DNA of 64,000 nt from Galbibacter sp. BG1 (GCF_013391805.1 NZ_CP058364.1:1736501-1800500); one strand, 5' to 3'; shown: positions 40,102 through 50,981, numbered from the stretch's first letter. A program made the numbers and translations. Notes: generated by a model from the sequence alone, not told the origin.

Positions 40102-41715
40102 ATGAAGATTTTCTTTTCAATAGCCATAAATAAGCTATCAGTCCTTTTGTTATTTACTTCTTTTTTCTTGGGATGTAATATTAAAAAGTCCAATTCATTT
40201 CTGAAAAATCCCGAAAGACCGAACATTGTCCTCATACTTGCCGACGATTTGGGGATTCACGATCTAAGTGTAGCAGGGAGTAATTATTACGAAACACCAA
40301 ATATTGATAGAATAGCCAATGAGGGAACCGTTTTTACCCAAGGGTATGCTTCCAGTAGGGTTTGTAGTCCGTCAAGGGCGAGTATTATGCTTGGAAAATC
40401 TACAGCAAGACATGGAATTACCGATTGGATTGGTGCCGCCTCTGGAGAGAACTGGAGAAAGCACAAAAGAAATAATAAACTGCTTCCTGCCGAATACGTT
40501 CACGCTCTTCCAGAGAAGGATGTGACGCCTCCTGAAGCTCTAATAACCGGTGGATACACCACCTTTTTTGCTGGAAAATGGCATTTGGGAGATGAGCCTG
40601 CGAATCCAGAGAATAACGGTTTCGATGTAAATAAAGGAGGATGGGAAGTAGGGAGTCCTAAAGGGGGATACTTTTCTCCATGGAACAATCCTAAGCTACC
40701 CAATGAAACACCGGGTGAAAACCTTTCCATGAGATTGGCTAAAGAGACCAGTAAATTTATAGAAGGAAATAAAGATAAGCCGTTCTTTGTAATGCTGTCT
40801 TTTTATGCCGTTCATGGCCCCATACAAACTTCAGAAGAGAGATGGAATAAATATCGCGACAAGGCTGAAATCCAAGGAATAAAAGATAATGGTTTTAAAA
40901 TGGAACGTGTGCTGCCAATCCGTACCGAGCAGGATAACCCTGTGTATGCTGGTCTTATTGAACAAATGGATGATGCTGTTGGTGTAGTTCTTCAGAAGTT
41001 GAAAGAATTGGGACTAGACGAGAATACTATTGTTGTGTTTACTTCCGATAACGGAGGAGTAGCTTCTGGTGATTCCTTTTCTACTTCCAATCTTCCATTA
41101 AGAGGAGGAAAAGGATATCAGTGGGGAGGTGGTATTCGCGAGCCTTATTTTATTAAAGTTCCTTATGTAAAAGACGCCCCAAAAACAGTAGATGTTCCAG
41201 TAACGGGTGCCGATTTCTACCCAACATTAATTGATTTTGCCGGATTGGAAGCATTACCGAACCAAACACAGGATGGTATTAGCCTAAAGCCGCTTTTTGA
41301 AAAAGGGAACGTGAACGAAAGACCGTTGTTCTGGCACTATCCACACTATGGGAACCAAGGGGGAGAGCCGAGCTCCATAATCAGAAAAGGAGATTATAAG
41401 TTAATTCATTATTACGAAGATGGGAGTAACGAACTTTATAATCTAATACAAGATCCTGCAGAACAAAATAACATAGCTGCTGATGAAAAAGACCGAGTAC
41501 AGGATTTGGAGAAAGAGCTTATGTCTTATCTAGAAAGCGTTAATGCCAATATGCCGACTAAAGAACCTCAATTTGATGAAGAACTCGCCAAAGAAATCCA
41601 TAAAAATAGAAAGGAAAAGTTGATGCCTAGATTGGAGAAAGAGCGTTTGGAGTTATTATCAAAAGATTATAGTCCAAATCCTACTTGGTGGGACAGTAAG
41701 TTAACTGGGGATTAA
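40102..41715 (+). CDS. type I sulfatase, lipoprotein
   Basis: The 537-residue protein has a lipoprotein signal (LLLFTSFFLGCN; Cys25) and the arylsulfatase fold: metal-binding DD48-49 in LILADDLG and the formylglycine site SRVCSPSRAS with Cys88, then GKWHLG, YAVHGP and FTSDNGG. It hydrolyses sulfate esters, likely from sulfated polysaccharides. A formylglycine-generating enzyme is needed and is not in this window. It is the last chromosomal gene before the island on this side. Confidence 0.94.
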   Translation: MKIFFSIAINKLSVLLLFTSFFLGCNIKKSNSFLKNPERPNIVLILADDLGIHDLSVAGSNYYETPNIDRIANEGTVFTQGYASSRVCSPSRASIMLGKSTARHGITDWIGAASGENWRKHKRNNKLLPAEYVHALPEKDVTPPEALITGGYTTFFAGKWHLGDEPANPENNGFDVNKGGWEVGSPKGGYFSPWNNPKLPNETPGENLSMRLAKETSKFIEGNKDKPFFVMLSFYAVHGPIQTSEERWNKYRDKAEIQGIKDNGFKMERVLPIRTEQDNPVYAGLIEQMDDAVGVVLQKLKELGLDENTIVVFTSDNGGVASGDSFSTSNLPLRGGKGYQWGGGIREPYFIKVPYVKDAPKTVDVPVTGADFYPTLIDFAGLEALPNQTQDGISLKPLFEKGNVNERPLFWHYPHYGNQGGEPSSIIRKGDYKLIHYYEDGSNELYNLIQDPAEQNNIAADEKDRVQDLEKELMSYLESVNANMPTKEPQFDEELAKEIHKNRKEKLMPRLEKERLELLSKDYSPNPTWWDSKLTGD

Positions 41716-41727
41716 CTCAAAACTAAT

Positions 41728-41762
41728 AAAAAAACCTCTGCAAAACTTATATTTTGCAGAGG
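41728..41762 (-). terminator. terminator, original tRNA-Leu terminator (inferred)
   Basis: An 11-bp stem (41735-41745 with 41752-41762) is followed by a T run only when read on the minus strand. It lies immediately after the displaced tRNA 3' end at 41764-41781, in the orientation of the tRNA gene. I infer that it ended the tRNA-Leu transcript before island insertion. Confidence 0.65.
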
Positions 41763-41763
41763 C

Positions 41764-41781
41764 TAAAAGTACTCGAGGTGG
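41764..41781. other. left attachment site (displaced tRNA-Leu 3' end)
   Basis: The 18-bp string is identical to 61196-61213. It contains the 12-nt acceptor end of tRNA-Leu without the rest of the tRNA, followed inside the island by unrelated sequence. Confidence 0.75.
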
Positions 41782-41840
41782 TAGTTCGAGTATATTTAAA
41801 AGTTCAATTCTAATGTGGCTTTCAAACCATGTTTTTTGGA

Positions 41841-41907
41841 GTGCGCCCGAATTAACTATTTTAACTATTTTTTAACTTTGCACTCCCTAGAATTTGGGTG
41901 GGAGTGC
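41841..41907. repeat. possible integrase arm site and hairpin near the left island end
   Basis: The 12-mer GTGCGCCCGAAT at 41841-41852 occurs as its reverse complement at 61051-61062 near the right end. Next to it is a hairpin with 8-bp arms (41880-41887 and 41900-41907). The remainder of 41782-41982 shows only a lone TAACTTTG at 41873-41880. Confidence 0.4.
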
Positions 41908-41982
41908 TGTCATTTACTTGTTTTTAAAGGTTTACTTTTAGTTAGGATTTGCAGCTATATTTATTATTTGCAAATTTGGAGA

Positions 41983-44912
41983 GTTGCGAATTGCTTTCAG
42001 TTCTGTAATTTTATAGAGGATTCACAGGAGTAAGCATAACGAAAGATTTAAGATATGTGTTGTGAATTGCTTTCAGTTCTGTAATTTTATAGAGGATTCA
42101 CAGGTTAACTACAAAAACAGATAACGTTACTTTAGTTGTGAATTGCTTTCAGTTCTGTAATTTTATAGAGGATTCACAGGTTACGCCTAATTGCGCAGGC
42201 TGTGTTTTTAGTTGTGAATTGCTTTCAGTTCTGTAATTTTATAGAGGATTCACAGGATAAAAGAAAGATTCCCTTAGCTCATGCTCGTTGTGAATTGCTT
42301 TCAGTTCTGTAATTTTATAGAGGATTCACAGGTTACGCCTAATTGCGCAGGCTGTGTTTTTAGTTGTGAATTGCTTTCAGTTCTGTAATTTTATAGAGGA
42401 TTCACAGGCCGTTCTACTTCACAATGTATAGTTGAACTGTTGTGAATTGCTTTCAGTTCTGTAATTTTATAGAGGATTCACAGGCTGAAATGAATGATGA
42501 TGGAACAGGAACCAGTTGTGAATTGCTTTCAGTTCTGTAATTTTATAGAGGATTCACAGGTGAACTTAGTAAACAAAACAATACTAAGTCGTTGTGAATT
42601 GCTTTCAGTTCTGTAATTTTATAGAGGATTCACAGGTATTTCCTTTGGAACTGAACGCCCTTCATTGTTGTGAATTGCTTTCAGTTCTGTAATTTTATAG
42701 AGGATTCACAGGTTTCTGCTTATTCACGTTTTTATCTCGTTCGTTGTGAATTGCTTTCAGTTCTGTAATTTTATAGAGGATTCACAGGATCTCGAAGGTA
42801 AATCTGGTTTTCTGTTTAGTTGTGAATTGCTTTCAGTTCTGTAATTTTATAGAGGATTCACAGGAAGAAATTAATACTAAAGCAAGAACTTGACGTTGTG
42901 AATTGCTTTCAGTTCTGTAATTTTATAGAGGATTCACAGGTACAACATCACCGTTACCTGCAATTATTATGTTGTGAATTGCTTTCAGTTCTGTAATTTT
43001 ATAGAGGATTCACAGGTTTGGTTGGTAAGGGAGCGTAACCGTTTGGGTTGTGAATTGCTTTCAGTTCTGTAATTTTATAGAGGATTCACAGGAACGACGA
43101 CAAAGTACGTGTTACCTTTATCGTTGTGAATTGCTTTCAGTTCTGTAATTTTATAGAGGATTCACAGGATCGAGTTGTTAAGTAATGCTTAATAACTGGT
43201 TGTGAATTGCTTTCAGTTCTGTAATTTTATAGAGGATTCACAGGTCCGGTCTGGATTTCTATCCCCCACATTCTGTTGTGAATTGCTTTCAGTTCTGTAA
43301 TTTTATAGAGGATTCACAGGATACCATCAACAAAGTATTTCGAGGATTATGTTGTGAATTGCTTTCAGTTCTGTAATTTTATAGAGGATTCACAGGAGAA
43401 ACGATAGTCTTAATATGCTATGTACTGTTGTGAATTGCTTTCAGTTCTGTAATTTTATAGAGGATTCACAGGGTCATGGCGGAAATGTAGCTTCCGAACT
43501 TGGTTGTGAATTGCTTTCAGTTCTGTAATTTTATAGAGGATTCACAGGGGAATTACATTCTTTACAAGAGTCTACCAGTTGTGAATTGCTTTCAGTTCTG
43601 TAATTTTATAGAGGATTCACAGGGGCATAAAGATTTTCAAGCTGGACACTATTGTTGTGAATTGCTTTCAGTTCTGTAATTTTATAGAGGATTCACAGGA
43701 TCAGCTATCAAAAGGAGTTGATAGTAAAAGTTGTGAATTGCTTTCAGTTCTGTAATTTTATAGAGGATTCACAGGCATAATTAAAACATACACAAGACAT
43801 TATGAGTTGTGAATTGCTTTCAGTTCTGTAATTTTATAGAGGATTCACAGGGAGCCAACCTATACAAATTTGGAACATTCCGTTGTGAATTGCTTTCAGT
43901 TCTGTAATTTTATAGAGGATTCACAGGGGCATAAAGATTTTCAAGCTGGACACTATTGTTGTGAATTGCTTTCAGTTCTGTAATTTTATAGAGGATTCAC
44001 AGGATCAGCTATCAAAAGGAGTTGATAGTAAAAGTTGTGAATTGCTTTCAGTTCTGTAATTTTATAGAGGATTCACAGGCATAATTAAAACATACACAAG
44101 ACATTATGAGTTGTGAATTGCTTTCAGTTCTGTAATTTTATAGAGGATTCACAGGGAGCCAACCTATACAAATTTGGAACATTCCGTTGTGAATTGCTTT
44201 CAGTTCTGTAATTTTATAGAGGATTCACAGGAGATGAAGACTATTATAAAATATTATACCAGTTGTGAATTGCTTTCAGTTCTGTAATTTTATAGAGGAT
44301 TCACAGGTAGGCAGTATAAAAGTTGAAAATCTACCAGGTTGTGAATTGCTTTCAGTTCTGTAATTTTATAGAGGATTCACAGGCCAGTACTGCTCCTCCT
44401 TAGGCAAATCACTGTTGTGAATTGCTTTCAGTTCTGTAATTTTATAGAGGATTCACAGGTAAATTACCCTGTATGCTTGTTTGTGTGCTGTTGTGAATTG
44501 CTTTCAGTTCTGTAATTTTATAGAGGATTCACAGGAAAATACTGAATTAGTTACAAGAAAAGAGTGTTGTGAATTGCTTTCAGTTCTGTAATTTTATAGA
44601 GGATTCACAGGCGAAGAAAGGTTATTTTGTTGATTTTGTTGTTGTGAATTGCTTTCAGTTCTGTAATTTTATAGAGGATTCACAGGATACGATGGCCTTA
44701 CTGTTGGAGCATATTAGTTGTGAATTGCTTTCAGTTCTGTAATTTTATAGAGGATTCACAGGTTTTCTTTCCGAAGTATCCATCGCATACAGTTGTGAAT
44801 TGCTTTCAGTTCTGTAATTTTATAGAGGATTCACAGGAAAAGTGTTATCTACTTGTGTCCTGGAGTGTTGTGAATTGCTTTCAGTTCTGTAATTTTATAG
44901 AGGATTCACAGG
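41983..44912 (+). CRISPR. type II-C CRISPR array, 39 repeats and 38 spacers
   Basis: The 46-bp repeat begins GTTGTGAATTGCTTTCAG and ends GAGGATTCACAGG; it recurs every 76 bp with 30-nt spacers. Four spacers have 29 nt (after repeats 21, 35, 37 and 38). Repeats are identical except that repeat 1 has C at position 5, marking this as the likely older end. Five spacers are duplicates, leaving 33 different ones. The 5' 18 nt of the repeat pair with the anti-repeat at 50984-51001, which fixes transcription on the plus strand. The repeat contains a promoter-like TTG-N19-TAATTTTA. No spacer matches other sequence in this window as far as I can see. Confidence 0.99.
43578..44185 (+). repeat. tandem duplication of a four-unit (304-bp) block within the CRISPR array
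   Basis: Units 22-25 (43578-43881) recur as units 26-29 (43882-44185) with the same four spacers in the same order, beginning GGCATAAAGATTTTCAAGC, ATCAGCTATCAAAAGGAG, CATAATTAAAACATACAC and GAGCCAACCTATACAAAT. Confidence 0.97.
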
Positions 44913-45019
44913 ATACTTTCCGTAAATGGCTGGTATCCTGTTTTTTATGTGTTTGGCCAGAATTAAAAAACAAAGCTAAAAAATAGAGAGCGTAATAAGC
45001 TAGGAACCAGTTTTTTAAT

Positions 45020-45379
<360 letters not shown>

Positions 45380-45490
45380 TCAGTCAGATAGGTTTAAATT
45401 TCACCTTTATAAGTTCATAGAATGCTTTATTGCTATCAGGTCGATCCTGTCTTTGTCGCCCAGACAGAGTCTAGGTCAGCTCGATTCGTA

Positions 45491-46390
45491 TTATCCAAAT
45501 TCAGGATACAGAATTTTTCTACTGCCCCCGTAAAAACATTCGTATAAACTATTGGTAGTTCGGCTCATGGCCACCATTAGCGGGCTCTGTTTTCCGTCGA
45601 TAACCACATCCATAGCAGGAATTACCAACAATTCTGTTTTGATATTGGTTGTAAGCACTTCTAAATTACAACCGGTTTCCACAATTTCATATACCAGGCT
45701 GTCCACAAAAGGTCGGTAAGGTTCCATAACATCGTCTGCCAAGCAAAAGGCATTGTATTTGTTGGAGTGGAAAATCCCTACCGAAGGCAATAGCCCACTG
45801 CTTACCAATGCGCGGGCAGCTACAGCCCTTAAAATAGCATAGCCATAATTCAGTAAATTGTTGGGAGGGATGCCTTTTTGGTTTCGGCTAAATCCATCTA
45901 TATCAGCAAACAAGCTTTGAAAATAATGTGCTGCTGCTACGGCTTCTAAGTTTCCTATGTCCCCGCTCTTAACTTCTTTTGCCCATCGCTTCAATTTAAG
46001 GGCATTTTTCGAGACCAGTAATAAATGGTTGGCTTGGTTTTCTATTTTAGCGGTTACCGTTTGTTGCCATAATTGTTTTTTAAGGGGAACACTGGCATTA
46101 ATTTGATGGCGGAAACGTTCGGTTTGTTCGCTATGTCCTACAAGCGGTTGTAAAAAAGAGCAGGGGAGGTGCTGTTGGTCGCAGGTAATCACTGCTGTTT
46201 TGTTTTGTGCTAGTTTCATCAACAAGCCATTGGTAACGGTTATTTGCGGATTTTCGAGCACTACATACCCCAAATCCTCAATAGGAATGGTCGCTTCCTT
46301 TTTATCGGCATCAGGAAAATTGACTACCAATTGCTCGTTACGGGTACTTAAATAAGCAGGATTGCCGAAAAATAGGGTGCGTTTAATCAT
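45491..46390 (-). CDS. cas1: CRISPR-associated endonuclease Cas1 (type II)
   Basis: The 299-residue integrase for new spacers has the metal-binding residues Glu149 (GNLEAVAAAHYF), His208 (GIFHSNKYNAF) and Asp220 (CLADDVMEPYRP). Its start overlaps the cas9 stop in an ATGA, so it is translationally coupled to cas9. No csn2 or cas4 is present, which defines subtype II-C. Confidence 0.97.
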   Translation of the reverse strand: MIKRTLFFGNPAYLSTRNEQLVVNFPDADKKEATIPIEDLGYVVLENPQITVTNGLLMKLAQNKTAVITCDQQHLPCSFLQPLVGHSEQTERFRHQINASVPLKKQLWQQTVTAKIENQANHLLLVSKNALKLKRWAKEVKSGDIGNLEAVAAAHYFQSLFADIDGFSRNQKGIPPNNLLNYGYAILRAVAARALVSSGLLPSVGIFHSNKYNAFCLADDVMEPYRPFVDSLVYEIVETGCNLEVLTTNIKTELLVIPAMDVVIDGKQSPLMVAMSRTTNSLYECFYGGSRKILYPEFG

Positions 46391-49300
46391 TTTTGTACCT
46401 TTGAAATATTTCCTAATCGATCAATTTTGAGTTTATAACAAACCTCTTTTATTCTAATTGGATTCGTAATTTCTGTAGTAATTTCTAATTTGTTTAAACT
46501 ACCAAGTTCACCTATTTTGCTTTTTGAATCATAGTTTTTTATTAACGAAGCAATATTCATTTTAGTAAAATGACACTCAGTCCCCGTGCTGCTTACCATT
46601 TTATAAATTCGATTGGCTTGATCCAAGGTTAAATTTTTAAAATCGATTAAAGTTGGATTATTTAGCTCTTCTTCTGTTGGGATATATACCAAATCATTTG
46701 GAGATAGAGTAAATAAAAATTCACCTTTTTCTGGATTAGGTTGTATGGCAGTCCGTTGGTTTTTTGGTAAATGTGCTACTTGTTTTTGATGTGCAATGAC
46801 TTCATTCAAGGGAATGGTCTCATAGTTTCGTTTTTGCTTTTTCTCATCCCAATAAATGGCAAAAAAGAGATTAGTCCCTTTTGCAGCTTCAACATATTTA
46901 GTGTTTTTATTTCCTATTTCACCAACTTGAAATTTACTTCCTATTTCAAAAAATTTTACCTTACGAATAGGTTGATGTTTTTTACAATTGTTTAAGTAGA
47001 TTATGGCCTTATTTAAATCCTCTATTCCTTCTTCATTAAAAGCGGCTTCAAAGTTTATTTTTCCCTTTTCGTCTTTATAATTCTTTAAATGATTTGAAAG
47101 GATGACATCTCTTATTTGTTTATCGGTTATTTTAGCCAAATGCTTCTCGTTTTTTATTCCAGATAGCGAACTTCTAACCGCAGTTGCGATTTTACCTTTT
47201 GGAGTTTTGAGATTATACAACCCCGAGATTGTTTCCTTGTGTAAAGACTTTCTTATCGCCCAATTATCGCCAGCGGTTTGTTTGCGCAGCTTCTTCTTTG
47301 GTTTACCGTCTTTACCGATATTTAGGTTACCCTTTTCATCTTTATATGACCAAAACTTGTTATTGGCTTTATTAATTACGCGTAAATTTTGCTTAAAACT
47401 TACCACAATAGTTTCAAGCTGTACTTTGGCTTCAGTTGGGAGGTTTTCCCATGGCATTTGAAAGATTTTGGTGTAATGATTTTGATCATTTTTAATCAAT
47501 AATTTATCACGTAAGGCGTAGTTTTTATTTTCAGCATTTAAGGCACTCAAATACTGAATGTGACTGCGTGTGCAACAAGCAACCACTAGGGCATCTAAGG
47601 CATGATGACGATGATCTATTCGTTTTTTATTAAACCCTTTTATTAATTCATTGGGAACGGTTGGAATTATTTTTCCATTCGTGTTAGTTGTGGTGAAATC
47701 ATTTGTTTGAGTTAACTGGTTTAACCTTTCGAAGCGAGGTAAAATGAGTTCGTTCCATTTATCATTAAGTCCCCAATCATTTTTAAGTTTTGTCGTTATT
47801 GAACCTGTAACAGGAATCAAATTTTTAGACGTTGCTTCTTGCTCGCCTTCTTTTCGTACAATATTACTCAATAATCCTTTAATTAACTTGCTGATATACC
47901 GACTATCATTTAATTGCCTATTTATAAATCCTTCTGGGATATCTTCACTTAAAAGATTGATTAGTTTTGCTTTATTAGTTTTGAAATATTGATTTACATG
48001 GGCTTCATATTCTTCTAATGAAAGTAGTTTGTGCCCATGAATTACTGATCCTCTTTTCTCTTTAAGGTATTCGTAAGCAGTTTTGTTGTCCTTGTCTTCA
48101 TTAATTGCACTTTCACAGATAATTTTATTACTTAGTGAATTGTCAAAATACCGAGATTGTGGAATAATATGCTCTATTTGATATTCATGAGTAAATAATT
48201 TTGACAACGGAATAGGTTTTCCTGTATATGGTGAAATATAGCCTTGTTCTAGCCACAAACGATAACGCTGTACTTCTTTTTGAGTTGGACTGTTACTACG
48301 TCTAATTTTTGCTACTTCATCTTCACTTACTTTTGTATAATCTGCTTTTGGGTTTTGATAGATACCATCTTCGTATATTTTTAATAAATCTTGGTGACTG
48401 GGAGAATAATCACGAATCTCACCTTTAATTGAAGAATCATTCATTAAATCTTTTAGAACTTCTCTTATACGATGATTGGTGTTTTCGTTTTCGATATTTC
48501 TATCTGCTATTTTTTTTCGTTTATCAGCTGGGTTTTTCATTTCTCGACCTAACTCTACATGAATTTCGTTAAAGAAGTCAGGTTCGCCATCTCCATAATG
48601 TTTCCAAATATCTATTACAACACGAAGGGTTTCAGTAACTACTTGTTCAACAATAGGGTTTCGTAATGAATGCTGTTTAAATTTTTTTATATAGGTGTCG
48701 ATGTCTTTTGGAGTTCTCCAATGTTGAATATCACTTACTTCAGAATGCTTGCCATAAACCAAATAAGTCGCTTGATAAGTGTTTAAACCACTTAGAGGAT
48801 TTTTGTTTTTTAACGGAACAAAACTTTTTATAAGCTGTTTGTTAACATCATCATCACTAACATTTGCTAGGGTTAATGCTAGTTCTCTATCCTTATAATC
48901 TTCTTTTAAATTCAGTGCATTAACACGTGCCATTATATCAGTAACACGCTGTTTGATATTCTCTGAAATGTCATTTTCATTCCAATATTTCCCTCTACGC
49001 ATTAAAGGCAATAATTTACTTAATGCTTTTTTAGAATAGCTGCCATAATCGCTTTTAAAAGGTGGGAACTTGATAAAATTGGCTAGAAATGATTCTTCGT
49101 CTACATCATGTTTGTTTGCAAACTTCTTTAAGGCAGATTTATACTCATTAAGATCTGAGACCGAATAGATAATATGCCATAATTGTTCTTCCCTACTTAT
49201 TAATTTTCCTGTTTGATTTTTACCAACTAAGGTTTTTTCGGTTAAAAATAGTTCTGGAGAATTTATATCTTCAACTCGTTTCAATCGGTTAATAAATTGA

Positions 49301-50883
49301 ACTTTGGTTTCAGCAAGTGGATATGGTTTATCTGTCTCATAATTCCATCTATACTTAGTTTTGTCCTTTTTATCTATTGATTTTTGTTTGATGAAGTAAT
49401 CTATAATGTGTTTTTGCTCAATTGTTTGCTTAGTATTTAAAAAGTTAAACAGAGCTTCCCAGTCTTTTTCTGTTTTTAAAAAATGAGAAGTAACATCTTG
49501 CATTTTTCCGTTTTCAATCTGTTCTTCATTGTAAATACGTAAGTTTTGTAACCATTGCCATATTCTAAATTCTTGAAATAAAGGATGACTTTTTGGAATT
49601 GCTTTTACAGGCTTCTTAATAACCTGTATTATACCTTTTTCATTCTCCTTTTTATAACTCCGATATTCAAACTGGCAATCAGAAATATTCGACTTTTGAC
49701 TTCTCAACGGGCGCTGATAAAAGATAATATCTTCTGTGAATAAATATTCAAACCCTTTGTTTTTTATAATGTTTTGATGCGCTTCATTTCTAGGGTATAA
49801 CTCTTCAATACAACTTTTATAAAGTTCACTGGTAAAAAAATCAGGTTGTAGTTCTATCTGTTTAGATAATATCTTTCTAAATTCTTCTTTATAAAATTTT
49901 CTTTCAATTGTTTTTACGAGTTTGCCTCTAATTTTTTGAGTTGGATTTTTCAATAAGGTCTCATAAATATAAGTTCCAACTGTTTTATTTGATTCCTCAA
50001 TATCTTGCTCGGTTTTTGCTTTAATAGCAATCCAATCTTTCTCAGAATCAATAGCTTTATAAGTTCTTTTTATTTCCCCGCTTTTTAACGCTTTTGTAGT
50101 TACGATAAACTCTTTGGTTCTATTAATCCATTCTTCCGTTTTTATAATTTGTTTGTCATATTTCCAACCGTTTTCAAAAAATACATCAAATAGTGTTTTT
50201 CCTTTTATATTTTCACCTGAGTCAATAATTTCTTTTACTTTTAGCTGAACAAATTGTTTGTCTTTATCTTCGTCGGTTTCTTCACCTCGCAATTGATAAT
50301 AACCTCGCTTTTGGTTAAAGTTTAAAATTACCCATGCTAATTCTTGTTTTGAGATAGGTTGTGAAAGTGCTTTTTTGCGTAAGTAATATAGTGCCCAATC
50401 ATATGGGATTTTTGTTTCTATACCATTTTTCTTTTCATAAAATAAATTAGGATGCTCTTTTTTAAACTCTTCAAGCATTTCTTTATAAGACTCTTTAAAA
50501 ATAAATTCATATTTGTTAGCGCTATTGAGTTTATAGTTTAGCTTTATTTCTTTTCCCGATTTAAATTGCCCTAGACGCTTTTCAAAATCAATGCCTCTAG
50601 CATAGTGGGGTGGTAAAAAATCTAGTATATTTAATACTCTATGTAGGCGTTCCCTTCTTAAATTTTTTCTTTGATACAAACGTCTTACTCCTCTGTAGCC
50701 CGTTCTTTCAGCAGTTTGAGAATGGGATAGCCCTGCATCAAATTTTCCCAGAATATCTGCGCTCATAGGGATTATACGAACTCCTAAACCATCTATTGAG
50801 CCTTCTTTTTTATTAAAATCTTGTTTAACCAAAGCCCAGCCAATACTGTTGGTGCCTAAATCCAATCCAAGAACTTTTTTCAT
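46387..50883 (-). CDS. cas9: Cas9 RNA-guided endonuclease, type II-C, large Bacteroidota form
   Basis: At 1498 residues this is among the longer II-C Cas9 proteins, as is common in flavobacteria. RuvC-I has Asp8 (KKVLGLDLGTNSIGW), the arginine-rich bridge helix is about residues 60-80, RuvC-II has Glu777 (HVELGREMKN), the HNH site has His905 (YQIEHIIPQS), and RuvC-III has His1094 and Asp1097 (HRHHALDALVV). All nuclease residues appear intact. It cuts DNA matching crRNA spacers next to a PAM that I cannot predict. Gene order cas9-cas1-cas2 runs on the minus strand, opposite to the array and tracrRNA. No frameshift is present. Confidence 0.98.
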   Translation of the reverse strand: MKKVLGLDLGTNSIGWALVKQDFNKKEGSIDGLGVRIIPMSADILGKFDAGLSHSQTAERTGYRGVRRLYQRKNLRRERLHRVLNILDFLPPHYARGIDFEKRLGQFKSGKEIKLNYKLNSANKYEFIFKESYKEMLEEFKKEHPNLFYEKKNGIETKIPYDWALYYLRKKALSQPISKQELAWVILNFNQKRGYYQLRGEETDEDKDKQFVQLKVKEIIDSGENIKGKTLFDVFFENGWKYDKQIIKTEEWINRTKEFIVTTKALKSGEIKRTYKAIDSEKDWIAIKAKTEQDIEESNKTVGTYIYETLLKNPTQKIRGKLVKTIERKFYKEEFRKILSKQIELQPDFFTSELYKSCIEELYPRNEAHQNIIKNKGFEYLFTEDIIFYQRPLRSQKSNISDCQFEYRSYKKENEKGIIQVIKKPVKAIPKSHPLFQEFRIWQWLQNLRIYNEEQIENGKMQDVTSHFLKTEKDWEALFNFLNTKQTIEQKHIIDYFIKQKSIDKKDKTKYRWNYETDKPYPLAETKVQFINRLKRVEDINSPELFLTEKTLVGKNQTGKLISREEQLWHIIYSVSDLNEYKSALKKFANKHDVDEESFLANFIKFPPFKSDYGSYSKKALSKLLPLMRRGKYWNENDISENIKQRVTDIMARVNALNLKEDYKDRELALTLANVSDDDVNKQLIKSFVPLKNKNPLSGLNTYQATYLVYGKHSEVSDIQHWRTPKDIDTYIKKFKQHSLRNPIVEQVVTETLRVVIDIWKHYGDGEPDFFNEIHVELGREMKNPADKRKKIADRNIENENTNHRIREVLKDLMNDSSIKGEIRDYSPSHQDLLKIYEDGIYQNPKADYTKVSEDEVAKIRRSNSPTQKEVQRYRLWLEQGYISPYTGKPIPLSKLFTHEYQIEHIIPQSRYFDNSLSNKIICESAINEDKDNKTAYEYLKEKRGSVIHGHKLLSLEEYEAHVNQYFKTNKAKLINLLSEDIPEGFINRQLNDSRYISKLIKGLLSNIVRKEGEQEATSKNLIPVTGSITTKLKNDWGLNDKWNELILPRFERLNQLTQTNDFTTTNTNGKIIPTVPNELIKGFNKKRIDHRHHALDALVVACCTRSHIQYLSALNAENKNYALRDKLLIKNDQNHYTKIFQMPWENLPTEAKVQLETIVVSFKQNLRVINKANNKFWSYKDEKGNLNIGKDGKPKKKLRKQTAGDNWAIRKSLHKETISGLYNLKTPKGKIATAVRSSLSGIKNEKHLAKITDKQIRDVILSNHLKNYKDEKGKINFEAAFNEEGIEDLNKAIIYLNNCKKHQPIRKVKFFEIGSKFQVGEIGNKNTKYVEAAKGTNLFFAIYWDEKKQKRNYETIPLNEVIAHQKQVAHLPKNQRTAIQPNPEKGEFLFTLSPNDLVYIPTEEELNNPTLIDFKNLTLDQANRIYKMVSSTGTECHFTKMNIASLIKNYDSKSKIGELGSLNKLEITTEITNPIRIKEVCYKLKIDRLGNISKVQK

Positions 50884-50981
50884 AATAGTAGTGTTTAGGA
50901 TACTAAATATACAAGAAAATAGTTTATGTTAATTATGGAAATCCGTAATATGCTTTATAGAAAGTTTTGTATATTCGAAGT

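Noticed and set aside
41815-42033. Open frame of 72 codons at the array start
   Set aside because: It runs through the island end and into repeat 1, with no start signal or conservation.
44720-44986. Open reading frame of 88 codons running through the CRISPR array end
   Set aside because: It consists of translated repeats (NCFQFCNFIEDSQ recurring) and has no independent support.
46387-50883. Possibility that Cas9 is inactivated
   Set aside because: All RuvC and HNH catalytic residues are present and the frame is unbroken over 1498 codons.
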